This document shows positions 13,603 through 22,526 of a stretch of 64,000 nucleotides of DNA, piece by piece (the first letter of the stretch is position 1; the number at the start of each line of letters is the position of its first letter). The notes beneath the pieces were generated by a model, which did no database searches, was not told the DNA's origin, and saw nothing but the letters and a program-made list of their open reading frames with translations. This DNA comes from Deltaproteobacteria bacterium (lineage in GTDB: Bacteria > Bdellovibrionota > FAC87 > UBA2466): positions 124,001 to 188,000 of the forward strand of contig JACPWY010000010.1 in assembly GCA_016196825.1 (NCBI GenBank). Direction: 5' to 3'. The position numbers were made by a program, and so were the translations under genes.

Positions 13603-14661
13603 ATGATGCGCTCGCTTCTTGTCGTTGTGATCTTCGCAATGCCAGTTTTTTCGGATGTCGAACCGATTCTGAGCAACTACCGCATCTCCGGACAAGATTT
13701 GCGGTCCCTCCAATCCATTGCCGAGAAATTTGAGATTCATGCGCGCACACCCAAGGGTCTTGAGGTTCATGTACCGACGGGTCGAGCCAAGGAGTTTCTC
13801 CTTATGGCTCCCAACGCCGAACTGCTTGAGTTCGATATTCATCAAGAGATTGATCGGCTTCAGGGCAGTAACTCCGATTGGCTGTCCGGCTACCACCAGT
13901 TTGCACAGGTGGAGACGATCCTTAAGGACTACGCCTCCAATCACCCGAGCTTTGTTACGCTCACCCAATATGGAAAATCGCAGCAGAATAACCCGCTTTA
14001 TGCCTTGAGAGTGTGTGGTTCAAAGACGGCCAAGCGTCTTCCCCAGATCATGCTGACGGGGGCGACTCATGGCGATGAGCTCATCACTGTGGAGGTTGTG
14101 TTAGGCATTCTCGACCATCTGATCAGTGGCTACTCAAGCGATCCTCACATCCAAAAACTCGTTGATAACCATGAAATTTTTGTAGTTCCGGTGGTGAATC
14201 CAGATGGATTCAAGGCGCGGCTTCGCACGGACAACGGTCGCGATCCAAACCGTTCCTATCCATGGCCGGAAAACATGAGCAACACGCCTACCGCCAGCAT
14301 CCGTGCGATCATGCAATTCGTGGACAGCCACCAGATAGCGGGATCGATAGATTTTCACGCCTCTGGCGAGATGATTATGTACCCCTGGGCCTATACGGAG
14401 AGTCGCCCGAAGACGACTGACGAAGCGATCTTTCGAGATCTTGGTAATCAGATGGCCCGCCACAACAATTATGTGATGGGGCAGATCTCAACCACGATTT
14501 ACATCGCGCCGGGATCTTCCGCCGACTATTACTACTGGAAGCACGGCAGCTTTTCTTATGGAATTGAGATGGCGACCTCCAAGGTTCCGCACTCAAGTCA
14601 GATTGCGAGCGTGTTAAAAGACAACCTGGACTCAACGCTGGATTTTATCGAGCATTTTTGA
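13603..14661 (+). CDS. Secreted M14-family zinc carboxypeptidase
   Basis: 352 residues. After a signal peptide (MMRSLLVVVIFAMPVFS) comes a pro-region and the M14 catalytic domain. Zinc ligands are visible in GATHGDELIT (His and Glu) and SIDFHASGEMIMYPWAY (His), and the catalytic Glu in YGIEMATSK. The substrate-binding pattern VNPDGF and DPNRSYPW fit too. It would remove C-terminal amino acids from peptides or trim peptidoglycan peptides outside the inner membrane. The ATG pair at 13603 has AAAGGAAA as ribosome-binding site. It converges on dnaA. Confidence 0.88.
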   Translation: MMRSLLVVVIFAMPVFSDVEPILSNYRISGQDLRSLQSIAEKFEIHARTPKGLEVHVPTGRAKEFLLMAPNAELLEFDIHQEIDRLQGSNSDWLSGYHQFAQVETILKDYASNHPSFVTLTQYGKSQQNNPLYALRVCGSKTAKRLPQIMLTGATHGDELITVEVVLGILDHLISGYSSDPHIQKLVDNHEIFVVPVVNPDGFKARLRTDNGRDPNRSYPWPENMSNTPTASIRAIMQFVDSHQIAGSIDFHASGEMIMYPWAYTESRPKTTDEAIFRDLGNQMARHNNYVMGQISTTIYIAPGSSADYYYWKHGSFSYGIEMATSKVPHSSQIASVLKDNLDSTLDFIEHF

Positions 14662-14737
14662 GGGTTGATGGAGAGGCGCGTAGCCCTCCTGACGCAAGCC
14701 TTGGCGGTTTTTACCGAAATTTATGGTCACTTTCAGG

Positions 14738-16039
14738 CTATCGCAACGACGATTCGATCCGCGTGATATGGGCCACGACGTCCGGATCGGACTTGAGCAA
14801 ATCACTGATCTTTTCGAAAGCGTGCATCACGGTCGAGTGATCTTTGCCGCCCAAAAATTCGCCGATCTTTTTGAATGGCATGTAGAGATGTTTCCGCAAT
14901 AGGTACATGCACAATTGTCTCGGGAAGCTCAGTTTCTGGATACGCTTCTCTGACTTCAAATCATTAATCTTCACGCCAAAATGCACCGCAACCAAACGCA
15001 AGATCGCGTCGGGGGTGATCTCGTATTTGATCTTGGGGGCAATGTCTTTCAACACCTGCTTCGCGAGATCGATAGAGATCGGCACTGAAGAAAAGGTCGA
15101 GTGAAACTGGAGGCGCCGGAGACAGCCTTCAAGCTCTCGAATGTTCGTCGTGACATTCGAAGCGATGAAATCGGCCACCTCATTCGGTAACTGAATGTGA
15201 TCCGTGTCGGCCTTGTTCTTTAAGATCGCCACGCGCGTTTCAATCTCGGGCGGCTGAATATCGGCGACAAGACCCCACTCAAAGCGGGTTTGCAAACGAT
15301 TCTCGAGCCCTTCGATATCTTTCGGATAGCGATCCGCCGTGATCACGATCTGCTTCTTCGACTCGTGCAAGTAGTTGAACGTGTAAAAAAACTCTTCCTG
15401 CGTGCTCTCTTTCCCCGCCAAGAAATGAATATCATCGAGAAGAAGGATGTCACAGCCCCGACGAAACTTGTCTTTGAATTCACGCATTCGGTCGGTGCGG
15501 ATGGCCTGAATGAGCTCCGTCGTAAAGCTTTCGCACGTCAGGTAGAGGGCCCTGGCCGACGAGTTGTTCTTCAGAACTTCATAACCGATGGCTTTGAGAA
15601 GATGGGTCTTTCCGAGTCCGGCGGGACCATAAATAAAAAGAGGGTTATAGGTCTGTCCGGGCTGTTGGGCCACGGCCTGGCAGGCCGCGTGGGCAAACTG
15701 GTTGGTGCTTCCAATCACGAACGAGTCGAACGTATGTTTGGAATCAAACAGCATCGTGACCGGCGTCGCTTCGAATCGGTAGGGAGTCTGCGTGTCCCTG
15801 CGCTCTTCCACCTGGAGGGCGATGTCATCGGTTTGCCCCATTTCAGAAAGGATGTTGTTGAGAGTGGGCAGACACTTGTTCTTAAAGCCCTCGAGTGTGA
15901 ATTCATCACGGAAGGACAGCTTGAGCGGCTTTCCGTCAGAAAAATCGGTCTTGGCACCTTCGACGAGAGTGCCGTACACATGGCCAGGGAGCGCCGATTT
16001 CAAGCGTGAATTTATGGTTTCCCAGAGATCAGAATTCAT
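14738..16039 (-). CDS. dnaA: Chromosomal replication initiator DnaA
   Basis: 433 residues. Domain I is at the N-terminus (MNSDLWETINSRLKSALPG). The AAA+ domain has Walker A GPAGLGKTHLL (about 138-148), Walker B LLLDDIHFLAGKE and sensor sequences (NRLQTRFEWGLVADIQPP). Domain IV carries the DNA-binding signature GGKDHSTVMHAFEKI. An in-frame upstream codon exists at 16057, but the ATG at 16039 has GGAAGG ahead. Unusually, dnaA lies 6.3 kb from oriC/dnaN and is transcribed toward the origin, head-on to the fork. An inverted repeat (16058-16095) stands in its leader. Confidence 0.97.
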   Translation of the reverse strand: MNSDLWETINSRLKSALPGHVYGTLVEGAKTDFSDGKPLKLSFRDEFTLEGFKNKCLPTLNNILSEMGQTDDIALQVEERRDTQTPYRFEATPVTMLFDSKHTFDSFVIGSTNQFAHAACQAVAQQPGQTYNPLFIYGPAGLGKTHLLKAIGYEVLKNNSSARALYLTCESFTTELIQAIRTDRMREFKDKFRRGCDILLLDDIHFLAGKESTQEEFFYTFNYLHESKKQIVITADRYPKDIEGLENRLQTRFEWGLVADIQPPEIETRVAILKNKADTDHIQLPNEVADFIASNVTTNIRELEGCLRRLQFHSTFSSVPISIDLAKQVLKDIAPKIKYEITPDAILRLVAVHFGVKINDLKSEKRIQKLSFPRQLCMYLLRKHLYMPFKKIGEFLGGKDHSTVMHAFEKISDLLKSDPDVVAHITRIESSLR

Positions 16040-16183
16040 CGATGACCTTCCACCCAACCCAACGGAAGTACTCTGGGTACCATGATCCGGTTGGGCCCAA
16101 CAAGCAGAAATTCATAGGTAATTCAGCACTTTGGTCTTGACTGAAGAACTTCGTTTTCAAAGCCCGACGGTTTTGTCCGCCGG

Positions 16184-16212
16184 TTGACACTGAGGGGGTC
16201 GAGAAATATTAT
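16184..16212 (+). promoter_or_regulatory. Sigma70-type promoter of the rpmH-rnpA operon
   Basis: A perfect TTGACA (16184-16189), a 17-bp spacer and TATTAT (16207-16212) stand 31 bp before the GTG of rpmH. This is one of the strongest consensus promoters in the window, fitting high expression of a ribosomal protein gene. Confidence 0.8.
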
Positions 16213-16242
16213 GCCGCGGGTCGTTTTATTGAGGAGGATCGC

Positions 16243-16392
16243 GTGAAGCGGACATATCAGCCGAGTCGAATTAAGAGAAAGCGAAAACATGGCTTTATGC
16301 ATCGTATGTCGGACAAAGATGGCCGGCTTGTTTTGTCGCGTCGTCGCCGTAAGGGGCGCAAGCGTTTGATTGTGACTGTGGGAGGGAAATGA
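16243..16392 (+). CDS. rpmH: 50S ribosomal protein L34
   Basis: A 49-residue, highly basic protein starting with GTG ([18 protein letters not shown]) and continuing [18 protein letters not shown], the diagnostic L34 sequence. A GAGGAGG ribosome-binding site stands 6 bases ahead. Its TGA overlaps the rnpA ATG (ATGA), the classic rpmH-rnpA coupling. Confidence 0.97.
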   Translation: MKRTYQPSRIKRKRKHGFMHRMSDKDGRLVLSRRRRKGRKRLIVTVGGK

Positions 16393-16736
16393 GCCTCGTC
16401 TATCCCAAGTCGGCAAGGTTGCTTTCTCGGCGCGATTTCACATTTCGCCGCTTCGAAACGAGAGATTTGGGGCTCTTCAAGATCCTGGTTAGCTTTGCCG
16501 GAAAAGGCCGCCTGGGTATTTCGGTCCCTAAGAGGATTGTGAAGCTCGCGGCGGGACGGAACCGCGTGAAGCGGCTGTTTCGGGAGGCGTTCCGGATGAG
16601 GCGGGGGTCTCTGGCTGGAGTCGATCTGCACGTCATTGGCCGAAACCAACTGGGGACACAGTGGAAGAACTTAAAGCTTCTCGACATTCAAAAGACATTG
16701 GACGAGTTGAACATTGTTCCATCGCGGGCGCTGTAG
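16389..16736 (+). CDS. rnpA: Ribonuclease P protein component
   Basis: 115 residues, basic. It binds the RNase P RNA and helps process tRNA 5' ends. The RNR motif is clear in [17 protein letters not shown] (about residues 54-70), and the N-terminus [15 protein letters not shown] matches the family. It overlaps rpmH by 4 bp and is followed by yidD and yidC in the conserved order. The RNase P RNA gene itself was not seen in the window. Confidence 0.95.
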   Translation: MSLVYPKSARLLSRRDFTFRRFETRDLGLFKILVSFAGKGRLGISVPKRIVKLAAGRNRVKRLFREAFRMRRGSLAGVDLHVIGRNQLGTQWKNLKLLDIQKTLDELNIVPSRAL

Positions 16737-16966
16737 GGAACGGAGCGATTTCCGCTCTGCGGCTAGCGGCGCACATGTTGACCGGCGTTGGACAGATTTG
16801 TCGTTTTGTCCCTTGTTGCAGCGCTTACGCGAAAGAGGCGCTGAGCACGAGGCATTTGGGGGAAGCATTGCTGCTTATTGCGAAGAGGCTGGGGCGTTGC
16901 CGTCCATTTTCGGCCGGCGGGTACGATCCGTTGCCGTCGATAAAAGGAGGAATTCATGGCTTCTAG
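16661..16966 (+). CDS. yidD: Membrane protein insertion efficiency factor YidD
   Basis: Diagnostic sequence ICRFVPCCSAYAKEAL, then KRLGRCRPFSAGGYDPLP, matches YidD, a small amphipathic protein at the inner membrane that aids YidC-dependent insertion. Family members are 70-85 residues. The GTG at 16661 gives 101 residues and overlaps rnpA by 76 bp; an internal ATG (codon 39) would cut into the conserved part, so the long form or a non-standard start is likely. The stop overlaps the yidC start region. Confidence 0.88.
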   Translation: MEELKASRHSKDIGRVEHCSIAGAVGNGAISALRLAAHMLTGVGQICRFVPCCSAYAKEALSTRHLGEALLLIAKRLGRCRPFSAGGYDPLPSIKGGIHGF

Positions 16967-18539
16967 GACTTGGTTGGCGGTAGCGCTCTCGTGTCTTGTC
17001 TGGTTTGGTTATTTAAAGTGGTTTGCGCCGCCTACATCTCCATTGCCCACACCCCCCGGTCAGGAAGCCCCGGTAGAGGGTCAGGCGCAATCTCCCACGA
17101 TCGTTACCAATGCGTCGCAACTCTTGGTACCAACCATTGTGCCACCTGGTCCCGTAGTCTTGCTTGAAAACGCTCACCTTTCTCTCGAGATCGGCGCACA
17201 GACTGGCGACATCTATCGGGCGGCGCTCAAGGAATACAAGGAGGGGCTGAATAAGGATTCGTCGCAGGTGATGATCGTTAGCCCGGAGACGAATCCTGGT
17301 GCCTTGGGTCCGCAGTTCACCAACCCTGAGCTAGCGAAAGCTTTTGCTGTGGGAGCTTATACGCGTGAACACGATGGTTCGGTCGCAAAGTTTTCGAAGA
17401 AGGCGGGAGATTTTGGCATCACAAAAGAGTTGACCCTGGGTGAAGACTACGGAGTGGATGAAAAGATAAGCCTTTCCGTCCCGAAGCGGGCCGACGGGAA
17501 CTGGGGATATCTCATCGTTCCGCTTGGTGGTCAGGGCCTTCAATTTGACCACAATGATCCAGTCAAAATGTGGGAGGCTGTCTTCAGCCAAAACCAAAAG
17601 GCGCAGCGCATTCCACTCGAAAAATTGACGGGAGAAACAGTCCACCAAGGAACGTCAGAGTGGGCGGCGTTTGGAAACCGCTATTTTGTCGGGGCTGCAA
17701 TCAACCGCTCCGAACTCAACCCCGACATCGTAACGGGATCGACCGGCGCGTTCAGTGGGGTCTATCTTCGCTATCCACTCACTAAGAAAGATGCCACGCG
17801 GTACGAATTCAGCCTACGTTACTATCTCGGCCCGAAGGATCTGCAGTACCTTGATAAGGAGCCCGGCCTCCGTGCGCTCGTCGATCACGGTATTTTTGCG
17901 TTCTTCGCCAAGCCGATCCTTTTCCTGTTGAATTTCTTCTATGGTTTTGTGCGTAACTATGGCGTCGCTATCATTCTCTTGACGCTCGTTGTTAGGGGGC
18001 TGTTCTACCCGCTATCTGTGAAAAGCTATAAATCGATGAAGGCGATGCAAAAGCTCCAGCCCCAGATTCAGGCCCTTAAAATAAAATACAAAGAGGACCA
18101 GCAGCGTTTCAATCAGGAGCAAATGGCGCTTTTTAAGGCCCATGGCGTTAATCCTGCGGGTGGTTGTCTACCGATGCTAGTCCAGCTTCCGGTCTTTATT
18201 GCTCTTTACGCCGTGCTTCAAAACTCGATCGAACTTTTTCACGCGCCCTTTTTTGGCTGGGTGCGCGATCTCTCGGCCAAAGACCCCTTCTATATCTATC
18301 CCGTGTTGATGGGGATCTCGATGTTTCTCCAGCAGCGGATGACCCCGACACCAGGAATGGATCCGATGCAGCAAAAGATGATGTATATCATGCCGCTCGT
18401 TTTCAGCTTCATGATGTTGAATCTGCCCGCGGGTCTGACGATGTATATTTTTCTGAGCACGATCCTGGGAATTCTTCAGCAGTGGATCCTCAACCGAGAA
18501 AAACACGGGGGATCGCAGATCACAGCGCCTGCGACCTGA
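16956..18539 (+). CDS. yidC: Membrane protein insertase YidC
   Basis: 527 residues. An N-terminal anchor (SRTWLAVALSCLVWFGYLKWF) is followed by a Pro-rich linker, the large periplasmic beta domain and five C-terminal membrane helices (from about 320), with the basic cytoplasmic loop KSYKSMKAMQKLQPQIQALK and AGGCLPMLVQLPVFIALYAV. The Gram-negative domain layout is complete. AAAGGAGG precedes the ATG. It inserts inner-membrane proteins, among them the ATP synthase c subunit. Confidence 0.97.
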   Translation: MASRTWLAVALSCLVWFGYLKWFAPPTSPLPTPPGQEAPVEGQAQSPTIVTNASQLLVPTIVPPGPVVLLENAHLSLEIGAQTGDIYRAALKEYKEGLNKDSSQVMIVSPETNPGALGPQFTNPELAKAFAVGAYTREHDGSVAKFSKKAGDFGITKELTLGEDYGVDEKISLSVPKRADGNWGYLIVPLGGQGLQFDHNDPVKMWEAVFSQNQKAQRIPLEKLTGETVHQGTSEWAAFGNRYFVGAAINRSELNPDIVTGSTGAFSGVYLRYPLTKKDATRYEFSLRYYLGPKDLQYLDKEPGLRALVDHGIFAFFAKPILFLLNFFYGFVRNYGVAIILLTLVVRGLFYPLSVKSYKSMKAMQKLQPQIQALKIKYKEDQQRFNQEQMALFKAHGVNPAGGCLPMLVQLPVFIALYAVLQNSIELFHAPFFGWVRDLSAKDPFYIYPVLMGISMFLQQRMTPTPGMDPMQQKMMYIMPLVFSFMMLNLPAGLTMYIFLSTILGILQQWILNREKHGGSQITAPAT

Positions 18540-18554
18540 GCGAGTAGGTTTTTC

Positions 18555-19901
18555 ATGTCCCGAGAACTAGTCGATACCCGCGACACGATCTATTCGCTCG
18601 CGTCGGGGACCCTTCCTTCCGCGATCGCTGTCATGCGATTGAGCGGCATGAGAGCGTTTGAGATAGCCGGAAAAATTTTTTCCTCGGAGAGCGGCGCTGA
18701 GTTACTTCGTGTTCGCGGGATGATTTATGGGGCCATTCGATCGAAAGGGGGAGAGGTTATTGATCGGCCGCTCCTGCTGACCTTTGTTGGTCCACATTCG
18801 TTCACCGGAGAAGACACGATCGAGTTTCAGTGTCACGGATCGGTCGCGGTCATCGGCGCTCTGGCCGACCTGCTCTCGGTGCATTCCGCTCGCCAGGCCC
18901 GGCCGGGAGAGTTTTCCTACCGGGCATTTCTCAATGGGAAACTCACCACCCAGGAGCTTGTGGGCTTAGGAGAGGTTTATAAGGTTCGTGAAGGCAGAGA
19001 TCTCCCCCGTGTTTGGAGCCGCGAGAGCGATCTGGTCGTGCGATCGATCGATAGGTTGCGCAATCACCTGATTACTTTGCAGGCTATTCTGGATACCGCG
19101 GTGGACTTCAGTGAGGAATATCCCGCAGCCATTTCTCAAGCAATTGAGCCCCTTAACTTGGTTATTCATGACTGTTCAGACTTGATTACCCACTATGACA
19201 AGGTCCTGGGAGGTGCCGCTTGCCCGAGAATCGTGCTTTTTGGGCGTCCGAACGCCGGAAAATCCTCGCTTTTTAACGCTCTTTTGGGGCGGTATCGAGC
19301 CATTGTTCACAGTGATCCGGGAACCACAAGGGATGTAATCGAGCATGAGATTTGGGTGGAAAAGAGGCCGTGGATGCTCGCCGACACTGCCGGCTTGCGG
19401 GAAATTCCCGGATCCGAGGCTGAGAGTGAGGGCATTGAACTTGCCAAGGCGAGCTTGGCCGGGGCTTCGGTGAGGGTTCTCGTGGTGGATGGGACCTGTG
19501 AAGACGCACCGACCCCACAGTCTTTAAGGGAAGCCGACCTGCTGGTGATTTCTAAATCTGATGCTGAGCGTTGGAAAAATCGATTTCATGGACAGGGCAT
19601 TCCCTCGTCGGCCCGGACCGGTGAGGGCCTTGATGTTCTATGGGGCGCTCTACAAAAAATTTGCAAGAGAACAACTGATGAAGGCACTCAACCTCTTCTG
19701 TCCTCCGTCCAGGCATCCAAACTCAGAATCGCGCTCGCGGAATTAGAGGCGCTTAGGAGCGATGTATCAAATACGATTCCACCCGAGTACCTTTCCGAGC
19801 GAGGGAGGCGGTGCGGTTTTCTTATCGATGCGGTGGCCACGCCCATTTCTCAGGAAGAGGTCTTTGATCTGATCTTTTCCGAATTTTGCATTGGAAAGTG
19901 A
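18555..19901 (+). CDS. mnmE: tRNA uridine-5-carboxymethylaminomethyl synthesis GTPase MnmE
   Basis: 448 residues. The N-terminal formyl-THF-binding domain has DTIYSLASGTLPSAIAVMRL, and a helical domain surrounds a G domain with GRPNAGKSSLFN (G1), DPGTTRD (G2) and DTAGLRE (G3). The chain ends in CIGK, the conserved C-terminal C-x-G-K carrying the catalytic Cys. It works with MnmG to modify the wobble uridine of certain tRNAs; mnmG begins 5 bp later. Confidence 0.97.
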   Translation: MSRELVDTRDTIYSLASGTLPSAIAVMRLSGMRAFEIAGKIFSSESGAELLRVRGMIYGAIRSKGGEVIDRPLLLTFVGPHSFTGEDTIEFQCHGSVAVIGALADLLSVHSARQARPGEFSYRAFLNGKLTTQELVGLGEVYKVREGRDLPRVWSRESDLVVRSIDRLRNHLITLQAILDTAVDFSEEYPAAISQAIEPLNLVIHDCSDLITHYDKVLGGAACPRIVLFGRPNAGKSSLFNALLGRYRAIVHSDPGTTRDVIEHEIWVEKRPWMLADTAGLREIPGSEAESEGIELAKASLAGASVRVLVVDGTCEDAPTPQSLREADLLVISKSDAERWKNRFHGQGIPSSARTGEGLDVLWGALQKICKRTTDEGTQPLLSSVQASKLRIALAELEALRSDVSNTIPPEYLSERGRRCGFLIDAVATPISQEEVFDLIFSEFCIGK

Positions 19902-19906
19902 GAGAG

Positions 19907-21802
19907 ATGTTCCACGTGGAACAAAGGACAGACATCATTGTGATCGGGGGGGGACACGCCGGGTGTGAGGCCGCCCTCGCCGCCGCGAAGCTCGGTTGTT
20001 CGGTCGCACTAGTTACGATGAGATCCGATAAGATTGCAGAAATGTCTTGTAACCCTTCCATCGGTGGGGTGGGAAAAGGACAACTTGTTAAAGAGATTGA
20101 TGCGCTCGGGGGCGAAATGGGGCGGAATGCTGATTGGACGGGCATTCAATTTAAGCGCCTCAATACCAGGAAGGGCAGCGCAGTCCAATCTTCCCGGTGT
20201 CAGTCGGACAAGGCGGAGTATGCCCGGCGAATGCAAGGAGTGATGCTCGCTCAAAAGGGGGTGACGATTATCGAGGCCGAGGTCAAAGCGTTGGTCGTGG
20301 AGGGCGGCCGCGTTCGGGGGCTGGAGTGTTTCCACGCGGAGAAGGGTCGCTCCATTCTTATGGGCGGCTCGGTAGTCTTGACCGCAGGGACATTCATGAG
20401 GGCGGTCATGCATTGTGGGGCAAGGGAATCGGAAGGGGGGCGTTATGGGGAACCCTCATCCAACGGACTGTCCGACTCGCTTGTTTCTAGTGGAATGCGG
20501 ATTCTTCGCCTGAAGACTGGCACCCCGGCTCGACTTCTCAAAGACTCAATTAACTGGGCCGAGCTCATGGAGCAGCCTGGAGACAACCCGCCCCGTCGGT
20601 TTAGTTTTTATCGATCCGAAATCGCACTGCCCCAGGTTCCCTGCTTTTTGGGCTATACAAATTCGGACACTCACAGGGTTATTCGGGACAGCCTTCACCT
20701 ATCCCCACTCTACAGCGGCAAGATTTCCGGAATAGGACCCCGCTACTGTCCTTCCATCGAGGACAAGGTGGTGAAGTTTCCGGATAAGGAACAACACCAT
20801 GTCTTCTTTGAGCCCGAGTCTTTGTCGTCCGACTGGATCTATCCGAACGGAATCTCAACCTCTCTTCCTGCGGAGGTTCAAGAAGAGTTCATTCGGACGC
20901 TGCCGGGTTGTCGAGACGTAAGAATGGCTCGTCCCGGTTACGCGGTTGAGTACGACTGCCTCGATCCGAGCCAACTGGATCACTCTTTTCAGGTGAAGGC
21001 GGTCGAGGGGCTTTTCACGGGCGGTCAGGTCAATGGAACTTCGGGCTACGAAGAGGCCGGGGCCCAAGGCCTTTTCGCTGGCGTGAATGCCGCTCTTTGG
21101 GTACAGGGGCGTCCGCCCCTTCGGCTCGACCGCAGTGAGTCCTACATAGGGGTGATGGTAGATGATCTGGTGACGAAGGGGATTACGGAGCCCTACCGCA
21201 TGTTCACATCACGTTGCGAGTACAGACTTTCGATTCGCGAAGACAACGCCGATCTTCGCCTGAGTCCGAAGGCTATGGAGCTGGGGCTCTTGTGCGGGGC
21301 CGATCGCGAGAGATTTCTGAATCGAAAAAGGGAAATTGAATCGGGGAGAAGCTATCTCCGGTCGACTCGACTCAAACCAACGGAGAGGGTTTTGAACACG
21401 CTTGTCGAAAGGGGGCTGCCATCGTTTACGGAGGCGACCAGTCTTCAGACTCTTCTCAAGCGGCCCGAGATCGGATTGGACGACATTGAGGCTCTTACTG
21501 GCTATCAGGCCTCCGAAGATCCGAATGTGTGCGAGACCCTTGAAATCGAAACCAAATACCTCGGCTATATAGCGATGCAATCCGACGAGATTGCACGGCT
21601 CGCTCGCTTGGCAAAACTATTGATCCCGGTGCAACTCGATTTTACTCAGGTTCCTGGTCTTTCCCGCGAGATCGTGGAGCGGTTGGGCCAGAGGCGGCCC
21701 TCGACAATCGCGGAGGCCGCGCGTGTTTCGGGAGTTACTCCCGCAGCGTTGACAGCAATCGTGGTCCACCTCAAGAAGGGAGAACATGTCCACCCTCAGT
21801 GA
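19907..21802 (+). CDS. mnmG: tRNA uridine-5-carboxymethylaminomethyl modification enzyme MnmG (GidA)
   Basis: 631 residues from the ATG at 19907. FAD-binding motif IIVIGGGHAGCEAALAAAKL, then MSCNPSIGGVGKGQLVKEID and NTRKGSAVQSSRCQSDK, all hallmarks of GidA. The C-terminal MnmE-binding domain is present (YLGYIAMQSDEIARL). An in-frame TTG at 19886 would lengthen it by seven residues. A perfect parS palindrome begins at the second base of the ATG, so residues 2-6 (FHVEQ) are dictated by a segregation site. Confidence 0.97.
   Translation: MFHVEQRTDIIVIGGGHAGCEAALAAAKLGCSVALVTMRSDKIAEMSCNPSIGGVGKGQLVKEIDALGGEMGRNADWTGIQFKRLNTRKGSAVQSSRCQSDKAEYARRMQGVMLAQKGVTIIEAEVKALVVEGGRVRGLECFHAEKGRSILMGGSVVLTAGTFMRAVMHCGARESEGGRYGEPSSNGLSDSLVSSGMRILRLKTGTPARLLKDSINWAELMEQPGDNPPRRFSFYRSEIALPQVPCFLGYTNSDTHRVIRDSLHLSPLYSGKISGIGPRYCPSIEDKVVKFPDKEQHHVFFEPESLSSDWIYPNGISTSLPAEVQEEFIRTLPGCRDVRMARPGYAVEYDCLDPSQLDHSFQVKAVEGLFTGGQVNGTSGYEEAGAQGLFAGVNAALWVQGRPPLRLDRSESYIGVMVDDLVTKGITEPYRMFTSRCEYRLSIREDNADLRLSPKAMELGLLCGADRERFLNRKREIESGRSYLRSTRLKPTERVLNTLVERGLPSFTEATSLQTLLKRPEIGLDDIEALTGYQASEDPNVCETLEIETKYLGYIAMQSDEIARLARLAKLLIPVQLDFTQVPGLSREIVERLGQRRPSTIAEAARVSGVTPAALTAIVVHLKKGEHVHPQ
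19908..19923. promoter_or_regulatory. parS centromere site 1
   Basis: TGTTCCACGTGGAACA is a perfect 16-bp palindrome that matches the ParB-binding consensus TGTTNCACGTGNAACA. It overlaps the start codon of mnmG, about 11.5 kb from oriC. Confidence 0.9.
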
Positions 21803-22394
21803 AAAATTCGCGACAGCCGGTGGCGATGTTCCTCGGACGACCGTCGCAGAACGAAAAAGTTACCAAATATTTTTTGACCTTCTGGTCGAGTGGAACGCCC
21901 GCTTCAATCTCGTCTCCAAGGGCTCCCTCCAAATTGCGTTCGCAGCCCATTTCGTCGACAGCATTTGGATCGCCGACGGCGCAAAGGCGGCCGGGATCGG
22001 AGAACATATCGATCTCGGCAGTGGCGCGGGGTTTCCGGGCCTTGTTCTTGCAATCCGCCATGGATTGCCTGTTACTCTCTTTGAAAGGACCGGAAAGAAA
22101 CGAATGTTTCTTGAAGAGGTGAAGAAGACACTCGATCTGCCGGTTCAGATCGCTGAGGATTTTCAAGGGACCAAGAAAGTTTGTACGATTATGGCAAGGG
22201 CTGTTCTCCCACCGAAAGAGCTTTTCAAATTTCTCGCAGTCAGAGTCCCCAGGAAAAGTTGTCTGGTTCTCCCGCTGGCGAAAGAGACGCCGGAGTCGCT
22301 GGTCGGGGGTCGATTCAAACTGGAGAAAACTCTTCCCTACTCGCTTCCTGAAGGAGCGGGATCGCGGACGGTTGCGATCTTTTCTTTGGGATAG
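21786..22394 (+). CDS. rsmG: 16S rRNA m7G527 methyltransferase RsmG (GidB)
   Basis: 202 residues. The motif LLVEWNARFNLVSKGS is the family signature, followed by the SAM-binding stretch HIDLGSGAGFPGLVLAI and ERTGKKRMFLEEV. It methylates G527 of 16S rRNA; loss causes low-level streptomycin resistance in other species. It overlaps the end of mnmG by 17 bp, in the conserved mnmE-mnmG-rsmG-parA-parB order. Confidence 0.95.
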   Translation: MSTLSEKFATAGGDVPRTTVAERKSYQIFFDLLVEWNARFNLVSKGSLQIAFAAHFVDSIWIADGAKAAGIGEHIDLGSGAGFPGLVLAIRHGLPVTLFERTGKKRMFLEEVKKTLDLPVQIAEDFQGTKKVCTIMARAVLPPKELFKFLAVRVPRKSCLVLPLAKETPESLVGGRFKLEKTLPYSLPEGAGSRTVAIFSLG

Positions 22395-22401
22395 AGAATT
22401 T

Positions 22402-22417
22402 TGTTCCACGTGAAACA
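22402..22417. promoter_or_regulatory. parS centromere site 2
   Basis: TGTTCCACGTGAAACA differs from a perfect palindrome at one base pair and fits the parS consensus. It lies 8 bp after rsmG and 30 bp upstream of the predicted parA promoter, so ParB spreading could affect parAB expression. Confidence 0.88.
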
Positions 22418-22446
22418 AACTGCTCTTATTTCGACGAGCAATTCCT

Positions 22447-22475
22447 TTGTCGTCGGAAAAAAACTCTGATATAAA
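22447..22475 (+). promoter_or_regulatory. Promoter of parA-parB-bactofilin
   Basis: TTGTCG (22447-22452), a 17-bp spacer and TATAAA (22470-22475), 52 bp before the parA ATG. This would give parAB its own transcript apart from the mnmE operon. Confidence 0.6.
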
Positions 22476-22526
22476 TTGCGTGTCGTCGTTTTTTTCCAAA
22501 AATCCATTTCGGACCCCCAAGAAAAT

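Noticed and set aside
16040-16242. Second origin part upstream of dnaA
   Set aside because: No DnaA box close to TTATNCACA is present.
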